DNA from: Heloderma charlesbogerti
Taxonomy: Eukaryota; Chordata; Lepidosauria; Squamata; Helodermatidae
Direction of reading: 5' to 3'
DNA length: 64,000 bases
NCBI GenBank assembly: GCA_026122225.1
Contig: JANEZZ010001570.1
Coordinates: 6,386,501 to 6,450,500, forward strand
The notes beneath the pieces are model-generated. The model was not told the DNA's origin. It saw only the letters and a program-made list of their open reading frames with translations, and did not search any database. Shown piece after piece: positions 22,557 through 33,654 of the stretch; positions within the stretch are counted from its first letter, which is position 1; the number at the start of each line of letters is the position of its first letter. The position numbers and the translations under genes were made by a program.

Positions 22557-23929
22557 CAGGGGTGGGCAACTTGTGGCCCTCCAGACGGCTATGTTGGCTA
22601 GGCCTGATGGGAGATGTAGGCTATGGGGGATTTCCTCTCTCCAGCACTGCCACCACCTATGGTAAACTGCTCCTTCAGTGGGCAATCCCACCTATGGAGT
22701 TTCTTATTTATAGCAAATGCTTATTTTTCAGGGCCTAAAGAACTTTCAGCCACTATAACTCAAGAGTTCTACAAGCTGACCCTTTTCCGCTGCCAATTCA
22801 GTTAGAATACTTAAAACCACCTAGTAGCTGATATAAGAGGTTTAGGCATGAGACGGACACTAACACTAGAGACAAGATGAACTATTAAATAAATAATTTA
22901 TTAAAGGGATGTTTTCTACATAAGGGATTACTAATATTTACAATTGACAATTTTTAAGGACTCAAGCGACACTGTTCCTGTTACAAACCTCTTACCTCAG
23001 GCCAAATTCCCTAAGCCTCCACCCCAGCCAAATAAACTTGCAATCAGGTACAGCTTCTGGGTACAGTCTTCCTCTGACACTGAAGCTCCTCCTGTTGTAT
23101 GTCTGCCTGCTTGGATAGTTTATCTAGGTTTTTGCTGTCTGCTTGTATAACCTTCTTCTGGCGAGATCTTAGAGCAGCCTCCTGGCATAACAGAGCCACC
23201 TGCTCCCCACGCCTGATCTTCACCAGCTATTTTTGGTTATCCCAGAGAGAAGGATTAGGTTAATATTCAGGTCTTGGCTATTCACTTTCCCCACAGCTTT
23301 CTCCTAGTCCTTTTAAAGCACCAGCCACTAACCAGCAGACCTCTTCCCTCACTCTCCGCAGACTGACTCCCTCAACTCTCAACTGCCATACCTTACCTGT
23401 CATTTCCAAACTGCTCTTTTCCAGCTAGCTAGAATCTCCAGCCAATCAATTGAATTTACCTGATCCAGGCCCCATCTAACATTTGTTAGATTGTCTATTG
23501 TCTCTCCTCTCCCCCCCCCCCCCCGGCCTTCAGAATGTCACTAAGAAACTACTAGACAGGCCTTTGACTATAACAAAGCAAGTTAGCTTTTTAGCTTTGC
23601 TGTTTTAAATCTGTATTTTAAATCCCTGCATTGCTGCTAGGTTTTATTCTGATTGTATTGTTATACTGTGGTTTTAATGTTTTATATATTTTATATTGTT
23701 TTATTGTGTGCTCTTTGGTTTTAATTTTTGTGAACTGCCCAGGCAGCTTCGGCTATTGGGCAGTATAGAAATTAAATAAATTAATAAATAAACAAGTCCT
23801 CAGGCTTACTCAGATACGTTATCGCCTCGCAGAAGCCACACAAAGTAAGTGTTACATAACAACAGTTATATAGAGAGCATTTTTTCACATAGCCAAAACA
23901 TCTGGAGGGCTACAGGTTGCCTACTCCTG
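22557..23929. mobile_element. hAT-like composite bounded by inverted CAGGGGTGGGCAAC ends
   Basis: The left terminus is CAGGGGTGGGCAACTTGTGG followed by CCCTCCAGA. The right terminus, read inverted, is CAGGAGTAGGCAACCTGTAG followed by CCCTCCAGA, so about 30 bases match. The 1.37 kb between holds an L2 3' tail (23585-23793), a C run near 23512-23525 and pyrimidine-rich sequence from 22850. No transposase is seen. The flanking octamers do not match, so this could be one element with cargo or two separate solo ends. Confidence 0.55.
23585..23793 (+). mobile_element. L2 3' UTR fragment
   Basis: The run TTTAAATCTGTATTTTAAAT, then GCATTGCTGCTAGG, then GTGAACTGCCCAGGCAGC and a TTAATAAATAAA tail closely matches the 3' UTR of L2 copy C at 47240-47440. 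This is a 5'-truncated insertion with no coding part. Confidence 0.85.
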
Positions 23930-26087
23930 GAAAGGATAACCTTACTAGGCCTACAGCTGCAGTTCTAGCCACAAAGTCAATGAAATTGATTCACTGGATC
24001 AGGATAGCTTGCTACAAACCAATTTAAATCCAAATATATGTGGTTAATAAATTACAGTCCACTTATTAGCCCTTTACATATTACTATGTGAACTGTTTGC
24101 CAAAAGTAATGTTTTGGAACTAAAAATTATCCTCACTGGCAGCTGACTGAAGATTTTTTTTAAAAAATCCAATCGCACCAAATTACTTCACAGTTAACTG
24201 AATGTAAAATGTGCTTTAAACTTCTTTTAATCCATGCTGCTTTATGAGCTTTTTGTCTCCAACATGCAGACAACTCTAAATAAGCTTATTTCTATCAAAA
24301 GACAGGGAGGTTTACATCCATTCCAAACCATCTTAGGCGTCAGTCCAATAACTGGCAGGGCTAATGAAAAAACTCCGCATGTTTCTGAACAAGACAGAGT
24401 TGAACTAAGGTCTTTTCCTGCTTCAAATAGAAAACAAAAGCACTAATTAAAATGCAAGGAAGAAAACAACTGATGAAGTGCTTTAAACTTGCTCACCCTC
24501 TCTGAAATATAGTTTCTACCAATCACAGAAAAATAAAGCCAGTATCTGCTAAATACTTGCCTAATAAAAAATAATCTTAGAAGTCTCTCTGTAATTTTGC
24601 AATTTGGCAGTTTTTGTGTGTTAGGGCTAGTGAAGAGAGAGAGAGAGAGAGAGAGAGAGGCATCCCATCTACAAAATAATTACTAATATCAAAATATGCT
24701 GTTGTAAAGTTAACCAAAGATTTTTTTTCTTCGATGCTGGAGTAAGTAACTTGGACAGTGGAACCCTATGGGTGTAATGAGATGTCCCTCGGGGTGGGGA
24801 TGGATGGGGGATGTGTTGCTGTTGCCAACCTTTGTCTTCCTAACAATGTCTACTTACATGATGTCACCACATTCAGCATTTACTGCCCCCTGCAAGCAGT
24901 GGCTAAAGAACGGAAACATCTTTCTTTTTGTAGATGTTACAGGGAGACTTGGGTTAGTGGCAGCCATATATTCTCCCTAACATCTAATTAGACCCTATGA
25001 AAGTACACTCCAAAGAAATGCTTTCCCACACTGCCCCAGATTATGTGTATGTTTTCAGCAGAGTGTGGGAGGGTGGATGGAAGTTTCTGTATGCTTAATC
25101 TTTATTACAGTAGTAGTAGTAGCCACTTCCTAACTGTGACAAATCAAATTCCCTGGAGTTCTTATGCTTTCTCTTTCTTTCCAGCCTCCCCACTCCACTC
25201 TTCCTTTCCACACCCACTTACTTTAAGTGAATAGGTCACACTCAGAAGTTCTGGAAATCTTCCAACTTCAGTTATGATTTAATGTTATTCATGTATATTT
25301 GTGCACGTTGTAATTAGGTTTTAAGTAGCTATGGTCGGATGCCAAGCCAACTGGGGGGTGCTTCCAGCTGGAGGGCTCCAAGGCATTGTGCAGCTATTCC
25401 CATCTTTTCTTTCTTAGTAGATTATCTGTGGTAGGAGAAAAAATGGAGGAAGTGTTGGGAAGTCATGGGAGGGTTACGAGTGGAAGATGACAATGTCTGG
25501 ACCCCCTGTAAAATTCCATGAATGAGGCAGAGTGCAATAAATAAAGGCCTCATCTAGAATCACCCTGGGACTGGTTACAGCACCGTAGCAGGAAAACATC
25601 TACATACATTCAGAACTCTGACGCTGCTGTTAGTATGATAAACAAATGGGGACTTGCAAAAATACAGGCCGAGTATTGGTGTTCCATGAAACTTTGAAAG
25701 AAATGTGCTGGCTAATCTGGCTAGCAAGTTTCTATTTCAGATTCCTTATATAATACTACAGAACTTATTATACAGTTCGACAGAAGAGAAAATGGGCAAT
25801 AATTTGTGTTAAAGGAGCCTTATGGTGCTGTCTTGGCTTACAGGGTGGGAGGAAGTCTCCAGGGGTGGAGAAAGGGTGCCTTTTTCTCATCCTCTAGAGT
25901 GTGTCTGTAGTGAGAGGGAAAAAAGGAAGTAGGATGGATAAGCCGGAGACTTAATTATGTCCACCTGAAAAGAAGTTGGGCAGTTACAGGTCCACCTGAA
26001 AAGAAATGGGATGGCAGCTACCCCGCTTTTAGCACTGACCTTAGATAATACGAACTACTTAAGAATGCAAACTCCCCTAATCTGTAT
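23930..26087. other. Non-coding stretch with simple repeats
   Basis: Nothing coding is supported. It holds a GA microsatellite at 24633-24660 and a short TAG run near 25109-25123. The rest is unassigned. Confidence 0.5.
24633..24660. repeat. GA microsatellite
   Basis: Uninterrupted GA dinucleotide run of about 13 units. Confidence 0.95.
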
Positions 26088-26260
26088 CTATTTATTTTAT
26101 TTATTCATTACATTTCTATACCACCCAATAGACAAAGTTCTCTGGGCAGTTCAGAAAAAATTACAACATAATAAAACATAATATAAATCCTTTAAAAGTT
26201 TAAAGCAGATAAAACTGGAATGAAAACCAGCAGCTAGGAAAGATCTAAAAACATAGAGGA
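26088..26260 (-). mobile_element. L2-type 3' tail, antisense
   Basis: The plus strand shows TTTATTTATTCATTACATTT, then CTATACCACCCAATAG and CTCTGGGCAGTTCAG. This is the reverse complement of the L2 tail seen at 23740-23790. Sequence further right, to about 26520, may belong to the same insertion but is too diverged to call. Confidence 0.65.
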
Positions 26261-27648
26261 CATAGTTTTGTCCCTGCAAGTGAAAATTATGCAGGAAAAT
26301 GTCACCCAGCAAGGAGAACCTACAGAACAAGCTTCTACAAATGAATTGCCCATCAAGTTTGGAAGGCGAATCCAGGCAGGAGGCTGCTGCACTGGGGAGA
26401 GCAAGAAACCCCATTTCTCTTTAGAATGGGATGTATTCTGTGTGATGAATCTGCCAAACAAATGCCTCCCACGATGGCATCGGTAACTTGTCTGGGGTGG
26501 TAGTACACCTAAATCTAGGCAGCCCTCTCCCCTGTCTAACAGGTTATCATTCTAGGGGCCACTTTTCTGCTTGGTAGGGTAGGTCCCTTTAATACCAAAG
26601 GATTCCCAGATCAGTGTCAATCTCTTTCAAAATATGAAAACATTCAATGTTCCATTTCATACATTTCCCTCTAAATGAAGCATTCAATGCGCAAAAGCCC
26701 CAGATACCTGTAATGGCTAATGGTTCCTTCCTGCATCTTGAAAGGCCCCTACTACCAGCACACATTTGCATACCCAGCACCATCTAAGAGTTCAGCAGCA
26801 GGAAGATGGAAACTGAATCTATCAGGCTATTTTGCTTCCTTGTTCACTCTGGCACAGCTGCTTTTCCCTGGAGTTGGAAGTGGAGAAGAGCAGGAAAAAG
26901 CAACCAAGCCAAAGAAAAGGAGGAAGGAAAAATGCTTGATGGCACCAGTCCAGAGATAATTATGAATAAAAGAAATGTTACAAAGTTTAATATCACAGAA
27001 GGATGAACACAGACTCACATTTGGTTCTAAGCTGAAACCTCTCAAGGGCTCAGAGGTCTCCAAAAATCTCAACCTTTAATCCAACAGGAAATATTAGTTG
27101 AATGTCAACTTCATATAGAGCCTTTAAACCCAAATATTTAAGACACAAAAGCGAGCCAAGCTGCAGGTGAGAATTCATCTACAAATATTTGATGATATAG
27201 TAAAACTCTTTGGCCCTTTGGGTAAACAGTTATTAAGCGTGGGAGATGTTTTCTTGCTGCCTTCTCTAAAGGAATACAGAACACATCTGTAAATGCATAC
27301 AGCATTTATTGCTACTATCTTTATATACAGAGTCAACTTCATCATCCTTCCAAATCTTTCAATTACAAAGCCAGAAGACAAAGCCCATGCTACAACCAGG
27401 GACATTGGAGAAATCTGCAACAGAAACAAATGAATTCGGACGTTCATGAATCCAACCCACAAATTCCACAGTGGACCGGCTTCTCCCCTGTCAGGTGGAT
27501 TCTGTGGACTTGCAGACCATTTTTCTAACTTTCCCGAATGTTGCACAAAATTCATCATAATACACACATTTTTTAAAAACAGCCAAAAATGTGCATTTCC
27601 CCCATAGGCTAAAGCACAAAAATGTGCATTTCAGATAATTTGCACAGT
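26261..27648. other. Non-coding stretch before the BovB block
   Basis: No gene is supported. The last 100 bases contain repeated short AATGTGCATTTC and TTTGCACA motifs, which continue on the far side of BovB copy 1. They therefore appear to be the pre-insertion target sequence. Confidence 0.5.
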
Positions 27649-28876
27649 TATGCTCAAAATCCTACAAGTTAGGCTTCAGCAGTATGCGAACCGAGAACTA
27701 CTGGAAGTACAAGCTGGGTTCCGAAGAGGCAGAGGAACTAGAGATCAAATCGCCAACATTCGTTGGACCATGGAGAAAGCAAGAGAATTCCAGAAAGACA
27801 TCTATTTCTGCTTCATTGACTACGCTAAAGCCTTTGATTGTGTGGATCACAACAAACTGTGGCAAATTCTTAAAGTGATGGGAGTACCAGACCACCTTAC
27901 CTGTCTCCTGAGAAACTTGTACGAGGGTCAAGAAGCAACAGTAAGAACCAGACATGGAACAACCGATTGGTTCAAAATTGGGAAAGGAGTACGACAAGGC
28001 TGCATATTGTCGCCCTGCTTATTTAACTTATATGCAGAGTACATCATGAGAAACGTTGGGCTGGATGACTCACAGGTTGGAATTAAGATTGCCGGGAGAA
28101 TTATCAACAACCTCAGATACGCAGATGATACCACCCTAATGGCAGAAAGTGAAGAAGATCTAAAGAGCCTCTTGTTGAGGGTGAAGGAGGAGAGTGCAAA
28201 GCTGGTTTGAAACTCAACATTAAAAAAATGAAGATCATGGCATCTGGCCCCATCACTTATAGAAGGGGAAGAAATGGAATCAGATTTTATTTTCTTGGGC
28301 TCCAAGATCACCGCAGATGGTGACTGTAGCCATGAAATTAAAAGACACTTGCTCCTTGGGAGGAAAGCTATGGCAAACCTAGACAGCATAGTAAGAAGCA
28401 GAGACATCACCTTGCCAACAAAGGTCCGTCTAATCAAAACTATGGTTTTCCCAGTAGTCATGTATGGCTGTGAGAGCTGGACTATAAGGAAGGCTGAGCG
28501 CCGAAGAATTGATGCTTTCGAACTGTGGTGCTGGAGAAGACTCTTACGAGTCCCCTGGACTGCAAGGAGGTCAAATCAGTCCATCCTAAAGGAAATCAAC
28601 CCCGAGTGCTCATTGGAAGGACAGATACTGAAGCTGAAATATTTTGGCCACCTAATGCGAAGAGGAAGCTCTCTGGAAAAGACCCTGATGCTGGGAAAGA
28701 CTGAAGGCAAAAGGAGAAGGGGACAGCAGAGGATGAGATGGCTAGATAGCATCACCGTTGCAATAAATATGGACTTGAGCACGCTCCAGGAGAGAGCGCA
28801 GGACAGGAAGGCCTGGCGTGCTATGGTCCATGGGGTCACAAAGAGTCGGACATGACTGAACGACTGAACAACAACA
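27649..28876 (+). mobile_element. BovB (RTE-clade) LINE copy 1, 5'-truncated
   Basis: About 1.2 kb carrying the reverse transcriptase and the C-terminal domain of BovB, ending in the characteristic GAACGACTGAACAACAAC-type tail (CGACTGAACAACAACA). BovB is a LINE abundant in squamates and known to have moved horizontally between reptiles and ruminants. Homology to BovB copy 2 begins at about 27652. The heptamer TCAAAAT occurs at 27654-27660 and just after the tail (28877-28883), so it may be a target duplication or microhomology used at integration. Orientation is the same as copy 2, 1.3 kb downstream. Confidence 0.93.
27650..28855 (+). pseudogene. BovB ORF2 relic with intact YADD reverse transcriptase core
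   Basis: The first frame (27650-28210) encodes 186 residues of RT: QAGFRRGRGTRDQIANI, motif A FIDYAKAFDCVDH, then GVRQGCILSPCLFNLYAEYI, then the catalytic YADD at 28118-28129 followed by TTLMAESEED. A one-base deletion near 28200, relative to copy 2, shifts the frame. The C-terminal part resumes at 28274-28855 with FLGSKITADGDCSHEI, VMYGCESWTIRKAERRRID, LRVPWTARRSNQSIL and AWRAMVHGVTKSRT. A short deletion near 28250 removes the bases encoding SWHI. The endonuclease is absent because of 5' truncation, so the copy cannot move by itself. Confidence 0.92.
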
Positions 28877-28883
28877 TCAAAAT

Positions 28884-30163
28884 GTGCAATTGTGCAAATG
28901 TGCAAATGCAAATTTGCACAAATTTGGAGACAAAAAAAATCCCATTCCGGGGATGGGTGGATGATGGAATAAAAGGCTCCTGACAATCCACAAAACACAG
29001 ATGGAATGGATTTTACACAATCCATACATCCCTAGCTACAAGAGTACTGTGCTCCACCATAATTAAAGAAATGAACTGGGCCAATCTTGCTATCACATCC
29101 CTATTTCAGATGGTTTTTAAATTTCTTGTAAACTCAGAGAGAATTCTAAATCTGTTCATCTACTTGTTTAAATTCCATCCCTTGAAGCACTGGAATTTAT
29201 GCCAAAGTCAACTTCTCAACTGCTATAAAAAGAAACAATGCTGATAAAAGCAAACAAGACATATGTTCTACTAGGACAGAACATAGATAATACATAATTT
29301 CCCTATGCTGCTGAAATAGTGAATAGGTCATTCATCTAGAGTTAGTATACAGCTGCCCAATAACCAAAGTTCTCCTTCTCTGTTCCTCAAAATTTTCTTC
29401 ATGGTTTCCTGAAATTCTCTCTACCCATGGTCCTTGGGGAACCGAATAAAATCACATGGCTTCAATACCACTTATATGCCCATTATATTCAGCTATAACA
29501 AGGAATGGGGTGAGAATTCAAGTGGGGGTGTCTGACTATGTGAGCACCCCTTCTTGAACCATTATGAGGACCCTGCCTCTATATGGCTGGCACTCCCAGC
29601 CATCTGCCAGCAGCCACTTTGTCCACTGCCCCAAGGCCAAAAAGAACTCATTGGAGAAAGGAGATTTGTGGAGGCTCATAGAGGATTCCAACAAAGACTA
29701 CAGGGTCCTGGTAAGCCACTAACCCAGCAGAATATGATACACGAAGCCTCTTTTTCTGCTGGGGAATGATGCATTGGACTATAAGTCCCATTGTTTCATG
29801 GCAGGAAATGATGCTCTGCAGATAATTTCTGGCTGGGTGATTCGCTGGGACTATCCTGTCTTGTTGGAACCCTTTGTCAGCTGCTACCCCTGTCTCCAAG
29901 GTAAGGTATGAGGTTTTTTAGCTTTCGGGGAAGGAGTAGCATCTGGCAGAAGACTGGCATTTTTGCCCTAAGTCAAATGGTCAGAGAACCCCTGAGCTGC
30001 TGCTGATTGTCACCACCTGTTCCTCCTGGAGGGACCATACCAGCTGGCTGGCTGAGGTGGCTTGGAAAAGCCAGTATTGGTAAAGGGGATGTTTTGTTTT
30101 GATTTTTGTTTAACTGTTGGTGGGGGGTGGGTTGGGGGGGTTGTTGTGTTTTTAGGGGTGGGT
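28884..30163. other. Non-coding stretch, right part possibly L2 5' region
   Basis: 28884-29500 shows nothing recognised. From about 29.8 kb to 30163 the sequence is GC-richer and leads directly into the BovB copy 2 target site. It may be the 5' untranslated region of L2 copy B, which continues on the other side of that BovB. I could not fix where the L2 starts. Confidence 0.4.
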
Positions 30164-30175
30164 AGCCTGCCTGAT
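30164..30175. repeat. Left target-site duplication of BovB copy 2
   Basis: AGCCTGCCTGAT, identical to 33449-33460 on the other side of the BovB insertion. Confidence 0.92.
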
Positions 30176-30470
30176 CCCCTTCACTGCCTTGTTGTGGTGA
30201 AGGAGCTTGCGTAACTCAGGGAAGCCATAAGCTATGCCATGCAGGGCCACCCAAGACGGACAGGTCATGGTGAAGAGTTCTGACAAAATGTGGTCCACTG
30301 GAGAAGGAAATGGCAACTCACTTCGGTATTCTTGCCAACAAAATCCCATGGAACGAATCACAAGGCTAAAAGATAGGATGCCAGAAGATGAGCCCCTCAG
30401 GTTGGAAGGTGTCTAATATACTAATGGGGAAGAGCAGAGGGAATTTCCAAGTAGCGCCAGAAAGAGTGAA

Positions 30471-33436
30471 GTGGCTGGGCCAAAGCCGAAAGAACACTCA
30501 GCTGTGGATGTGTCTGGTGGTGAAAAGAAAATCCGATGCTGTAAAGAACAATATTGTTTAGGAACCTGGAATGTAAGATCACTGAATCAAGGTAAGCTGG
30601 AGGTGGTCAAACATGAGATGGCAAGACTGAACATCGACATCTTGGGAATCAGCGAACTAAAATGGACAAGCATGGGCAAATTTAATTCAGGTGACCATCA
30701 TATCTACTATTGTGGGCAAGAATCCCTTAGAAGAAATGGAGTAGCACTCACAGACAATAAAAGGGTGGGGAAAGCAGTACTGGGGTACAATCTGAAAAAC
30801 GACAGAATGATCTCAGTACGAATCCAAGGCAAACCATTCAACATTTATTTATTTTATTTATTTATTGTATTTATACCCCGCCTTTCTCCCTCTCGCAAGG
30901 AACTCAAGGCGGCTTACATTATCCTCCTCCTCACCGTTGTATCCTCACAACAACAACCCTGTGAGGTAGGTTGGGCTGAGAGTCTGTGACTGGCCCAAAG
31001 TCACCCAGTGAGCTTCCATGGCCAAGTGGGGACTAGAACCCGGATCTCCCGGCTCCCAGTCCGTCACTCTCACCACTACACTACACTGGCTCTCATCACA
31101 GTAATTCAAGTCTATGCCCCAACCACTGAGGCCGAAGAAGCTGAGGTTGATCGGTTCTATGAAGACCTACAACACCTTCTAGAACTAACACCAAACAAAG
31201 ATGTCCTCTTCATCATAGGGGATTGGAATGCTAAAGTAGGAAGTCAAGAAATCACTGGGATAACAGGCAAGCATGGCCTTGGTGTACAAAATGAAGCAGG
31301 ACAAAGGCTAATAGAGTTTTGCCAAGAGAACACGCTGATCATAGCCAACACTCTTTTCCAACAGCACAAGAGGCGACTCTACACATGGACATCACCAGAT
31401 GGTCAATATCAAAATCAGAGTGATTATGTCCTTTGCAGCCAAAGATGGAGAAGCTCTATACAGTCAGTAAAAACAAGACCTGGAGCTGACTGTGGCTCAG
31501 ATCATGAGCTGCTTCTTGCAAAATTTCAGCTTAAATTGAAGAACGTAGGGAAAACCACTAAACCATTCAGGTATGACCTAAATCATATCCCTTATGAATA
31601 TACAGTGGAGGTGAGGAATAGATTTAAGGGATTAGACCTGATAGACAGAGTGCCTGAGGAACTATGGACAGAGGTCCGTAACATTGTTCAGGAGGCAGCA
31701 ACTCAATCCATACCAAAGAAAAAGAAATGCAAGAAAGCCAAGTGGCTGTCTGATGAGGCTTTACAAGTAGCTCACAAAAGAAGGGAAGTGAAAAGCAAGG
31801 GAGAAAGGGGAAGATATATCCAACTGAATGCAGAGTTCCAGAGAATAGCAAGGAGAGACAAGAAGGCCTTTTTAAATGAACAATGCAAAGAAATCGAGGA
31901 AAACAATAAAATGGGAAAGACTAGAGATCTCTTCAAGAAAATTGGAAATCTCAAGGGAACATTTTGTGCAAAGACGGGCATGATAAAGGACAAAGAAGGC
32001 AGGGACCTAACAGAAGCAGATGAGATTAAGAAGAGGTGGAAAGAATACACAGAAGAACTATACAGGAAAGATCTGAATGTCCCTGATAGCCATGATAGTG
32101 CGGTCACTGAACTTGAGCCAGACATCCTCGAGAGTGAAGTCAAGTGGGCCTTAGGAAGCATTACTAACAACAAAGCTAGCGGAGATGACAGAGTTCCAGC
32201 TGAGCTCAAAATCCTACAAGCTAGGCTGCAGCAGCATGTGAACCGAGAACTACTGGAAGTACAAGCTGGGTTTTGAAGAGGCAGAGGAACTAGAGATCAA
32301 ATAGCCAACATTCGCTGGATCATGGAGAAAGCAAGAGAATTCCAGAAAAACGTCTGTTTCTGCTTCATTTACTATGCTAAAGCCTTTGATTGTGTGGATC
32401 ACAACAAACTCTGGCAAATTCTTAAAAGATGGGAGTACCAGACCACCTTACCTGTCTCCTGAGAAACCTGTACGAGGGACAAGAAGCAACAGTAAGAACT
32501 GGGCATGGAACAACCGATTGCTTCAAAATTGGGAAAGGAGTATGACAAGGCTGTATATTGTTGCCCTGCTTATTTAATTTATATGCAAAGTACATCATGA
32601 GAAACACTGGGTTGGATGAATCACAGGTCGGAATTAAGATTGCCGGGAGAATTATCAACAACCTCAGATACACAGACAATACCACCTGAATGGCAGAAAG
32701 CGAAGAGGATCTAAAGAGCCTCTTGTTGAGGGTGAAAGTGGAGAGTGCAAATGCTGGTTTGAAACTCAACATTAAAAAAACTAAAATCATGGCATCTGGC
32801 CCCATCACTTCCTGGCATATTGAAGGGAAAGAAATGGAAGCAGTGACAGTTTTTATTTTCTTGGGCCCCAAGATCACCGCAGACGGTGACTGTAGCCATG
32901 AAATTACAAGACGCTTGCTCCTTGGGAGGAAAGCTATGGCAAACCTAGACAGCATGGTAAGAAGCAGAGACATCACCTTGCCGACAAAGGTTCGTATAAT
33001 CAAAGCTATGGTTTTCCCAGTAGCAACGTATGGCTGTGAGAGCTGGACTATAAGGAAGGCTGAGCACTGAAGAATTGATGCCTTCGAACTGTGGTACTGG
33101 AGAAGACTCTTACGAGTCCCCTGGACTGCAAGGAGGTCAAATCAGTCCATCCTAAAGGAAATCAACCCTGACTGCTCATTGGAAGGACAGATACTGAAGC
33201 TGAAGCTCAAATATTTTGGCCACCTAATGCGAAGAGAAAAGTCACTGGAAAAGACCCTGATGCTGGGAAAGATTGAAGGCAAAAGAAGGGGATGGGAGAG
33301 GATGCGATGGCTAGACAGCATCACCGATGCAATGAATATGAATTTGAGCACACTCCGGGAAAGAGCGGAGGACAGGAAGGCCTGGCGTGCTATGGTCCAT
33401 GGGGTCACGAAGAGTCGGACACGACTTAACGAATGA
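30471..33436 (+). pseudogene. BovB ORF2 relic: endonuclease complete in motifs, RT inactivated
   Basis: The APE-type endonuclease residues are visible: GTWNVRS near 30561, ISELKW near 30648, VYAPT after the SINE, GDWNAKVG at 31218-31241, and GSDHELL with SDH at 31496-31504. The long frame then runs to a TGA at 32274-32276. BovB copy 1 has CGA (Arg) at this position (27722-27724), so this looks like C-to-T decay at a CpG. Further damage includes a one-base deletion near 32426. The catalytic box is changed to YTDN (32669-32680), followed by a TGA at 32687-32689, and another stop lies after RKAEH near 33068. The C-terminal VTKSRTRLNE end is intact. Reverse transcription by this copy is impossible as it stands. 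Confidence 0.92.
30845..31093 (-). mobile_element. MIR-like tRNA-derived SINE inserted in the BovB endonuclease
   Basis: On the minus strand it starts AGAGCCAGTGTAGTGTAGTG, contains a B-box-like GGGTTCTAGTCC, then GGGTGACTTTGGGCCAGTCAC, CTACCTCACAGGGTTGTTG and AAAGGCGGGGTATAAATACA. It ends in a TAAATAAATAAA tail. This order is that of the MIR or CORE-SINE-like family common in squamates. Removing it rejoins the BovB text for KPFN and ITVIQVYAPT. The trinucleotide CAT flanks both sides (30842-30844 and 31094-31096), a very short duplication that fits mobilisation by an L2-type machinery. Confidence 0.9.
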
Positions 33437-33448
33437 ACAACAACAACA

Positions 33449-33460
33449 AGCCTGCCTGAT
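33449..33460. repeat. Right target-site duplication of BovB copy 2
   Basis: AGCCTGCCTGAT, identical to 30164-30175. Confidence 0.92.
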
Positions 33461-33654
33461 AGGTGGAAGCAAGGGGGCATGTGTCCACCTGACGGAGGCA
33501 GTGGGGGGAGTGTTTTGGGCCAGACTATACAGAGGCTGGGCGGCAGGTGCTGGGGCAGGCCATGCCAGGTAAGGGGAACAAGGGAGAGATGTGTAATATC
33601 TGTGCCCTGTTCTGGGCCTGTCCAGAGCCAAAGGATGGCTGGGGGAGGTGTGAC

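Larger units (their letters stand above)
30176..33448 (+). mobile_element. BovB LINE copy 2, nearly full length, with nested SINE
   Basis: Bounded by a perfect 12 bp duplication, AGCCTGCCTGAT. The element is 3273 bp, or about 3.0 kb without the nested SINE at 30845-31093. This compares with about 3.2 kb for a full-length BovB. It starts CCCCTTCACTGCCTTGTTGT and includes a 5' UTR of about 300 bp. The endonuclease, RT and C-terminal regions follow, and it ends GAATGAACAACAACAACA. Comparison with the family indicates an internal deletion of roughly 200 bp where the frame passes directly from VPAEL to KILQARLQQ (junction near 32207). The element lies within what seems to be an L2, which resumes at 33461. 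Confidence 0.93.

Noticed and set aside
27650..33436. Reverse-transcriptase frames as active host genes or a retron-like system
   Set aside because: The motifs and tails are those of BovB LINE ORF2, with frameshifts, truncation and target duplications.
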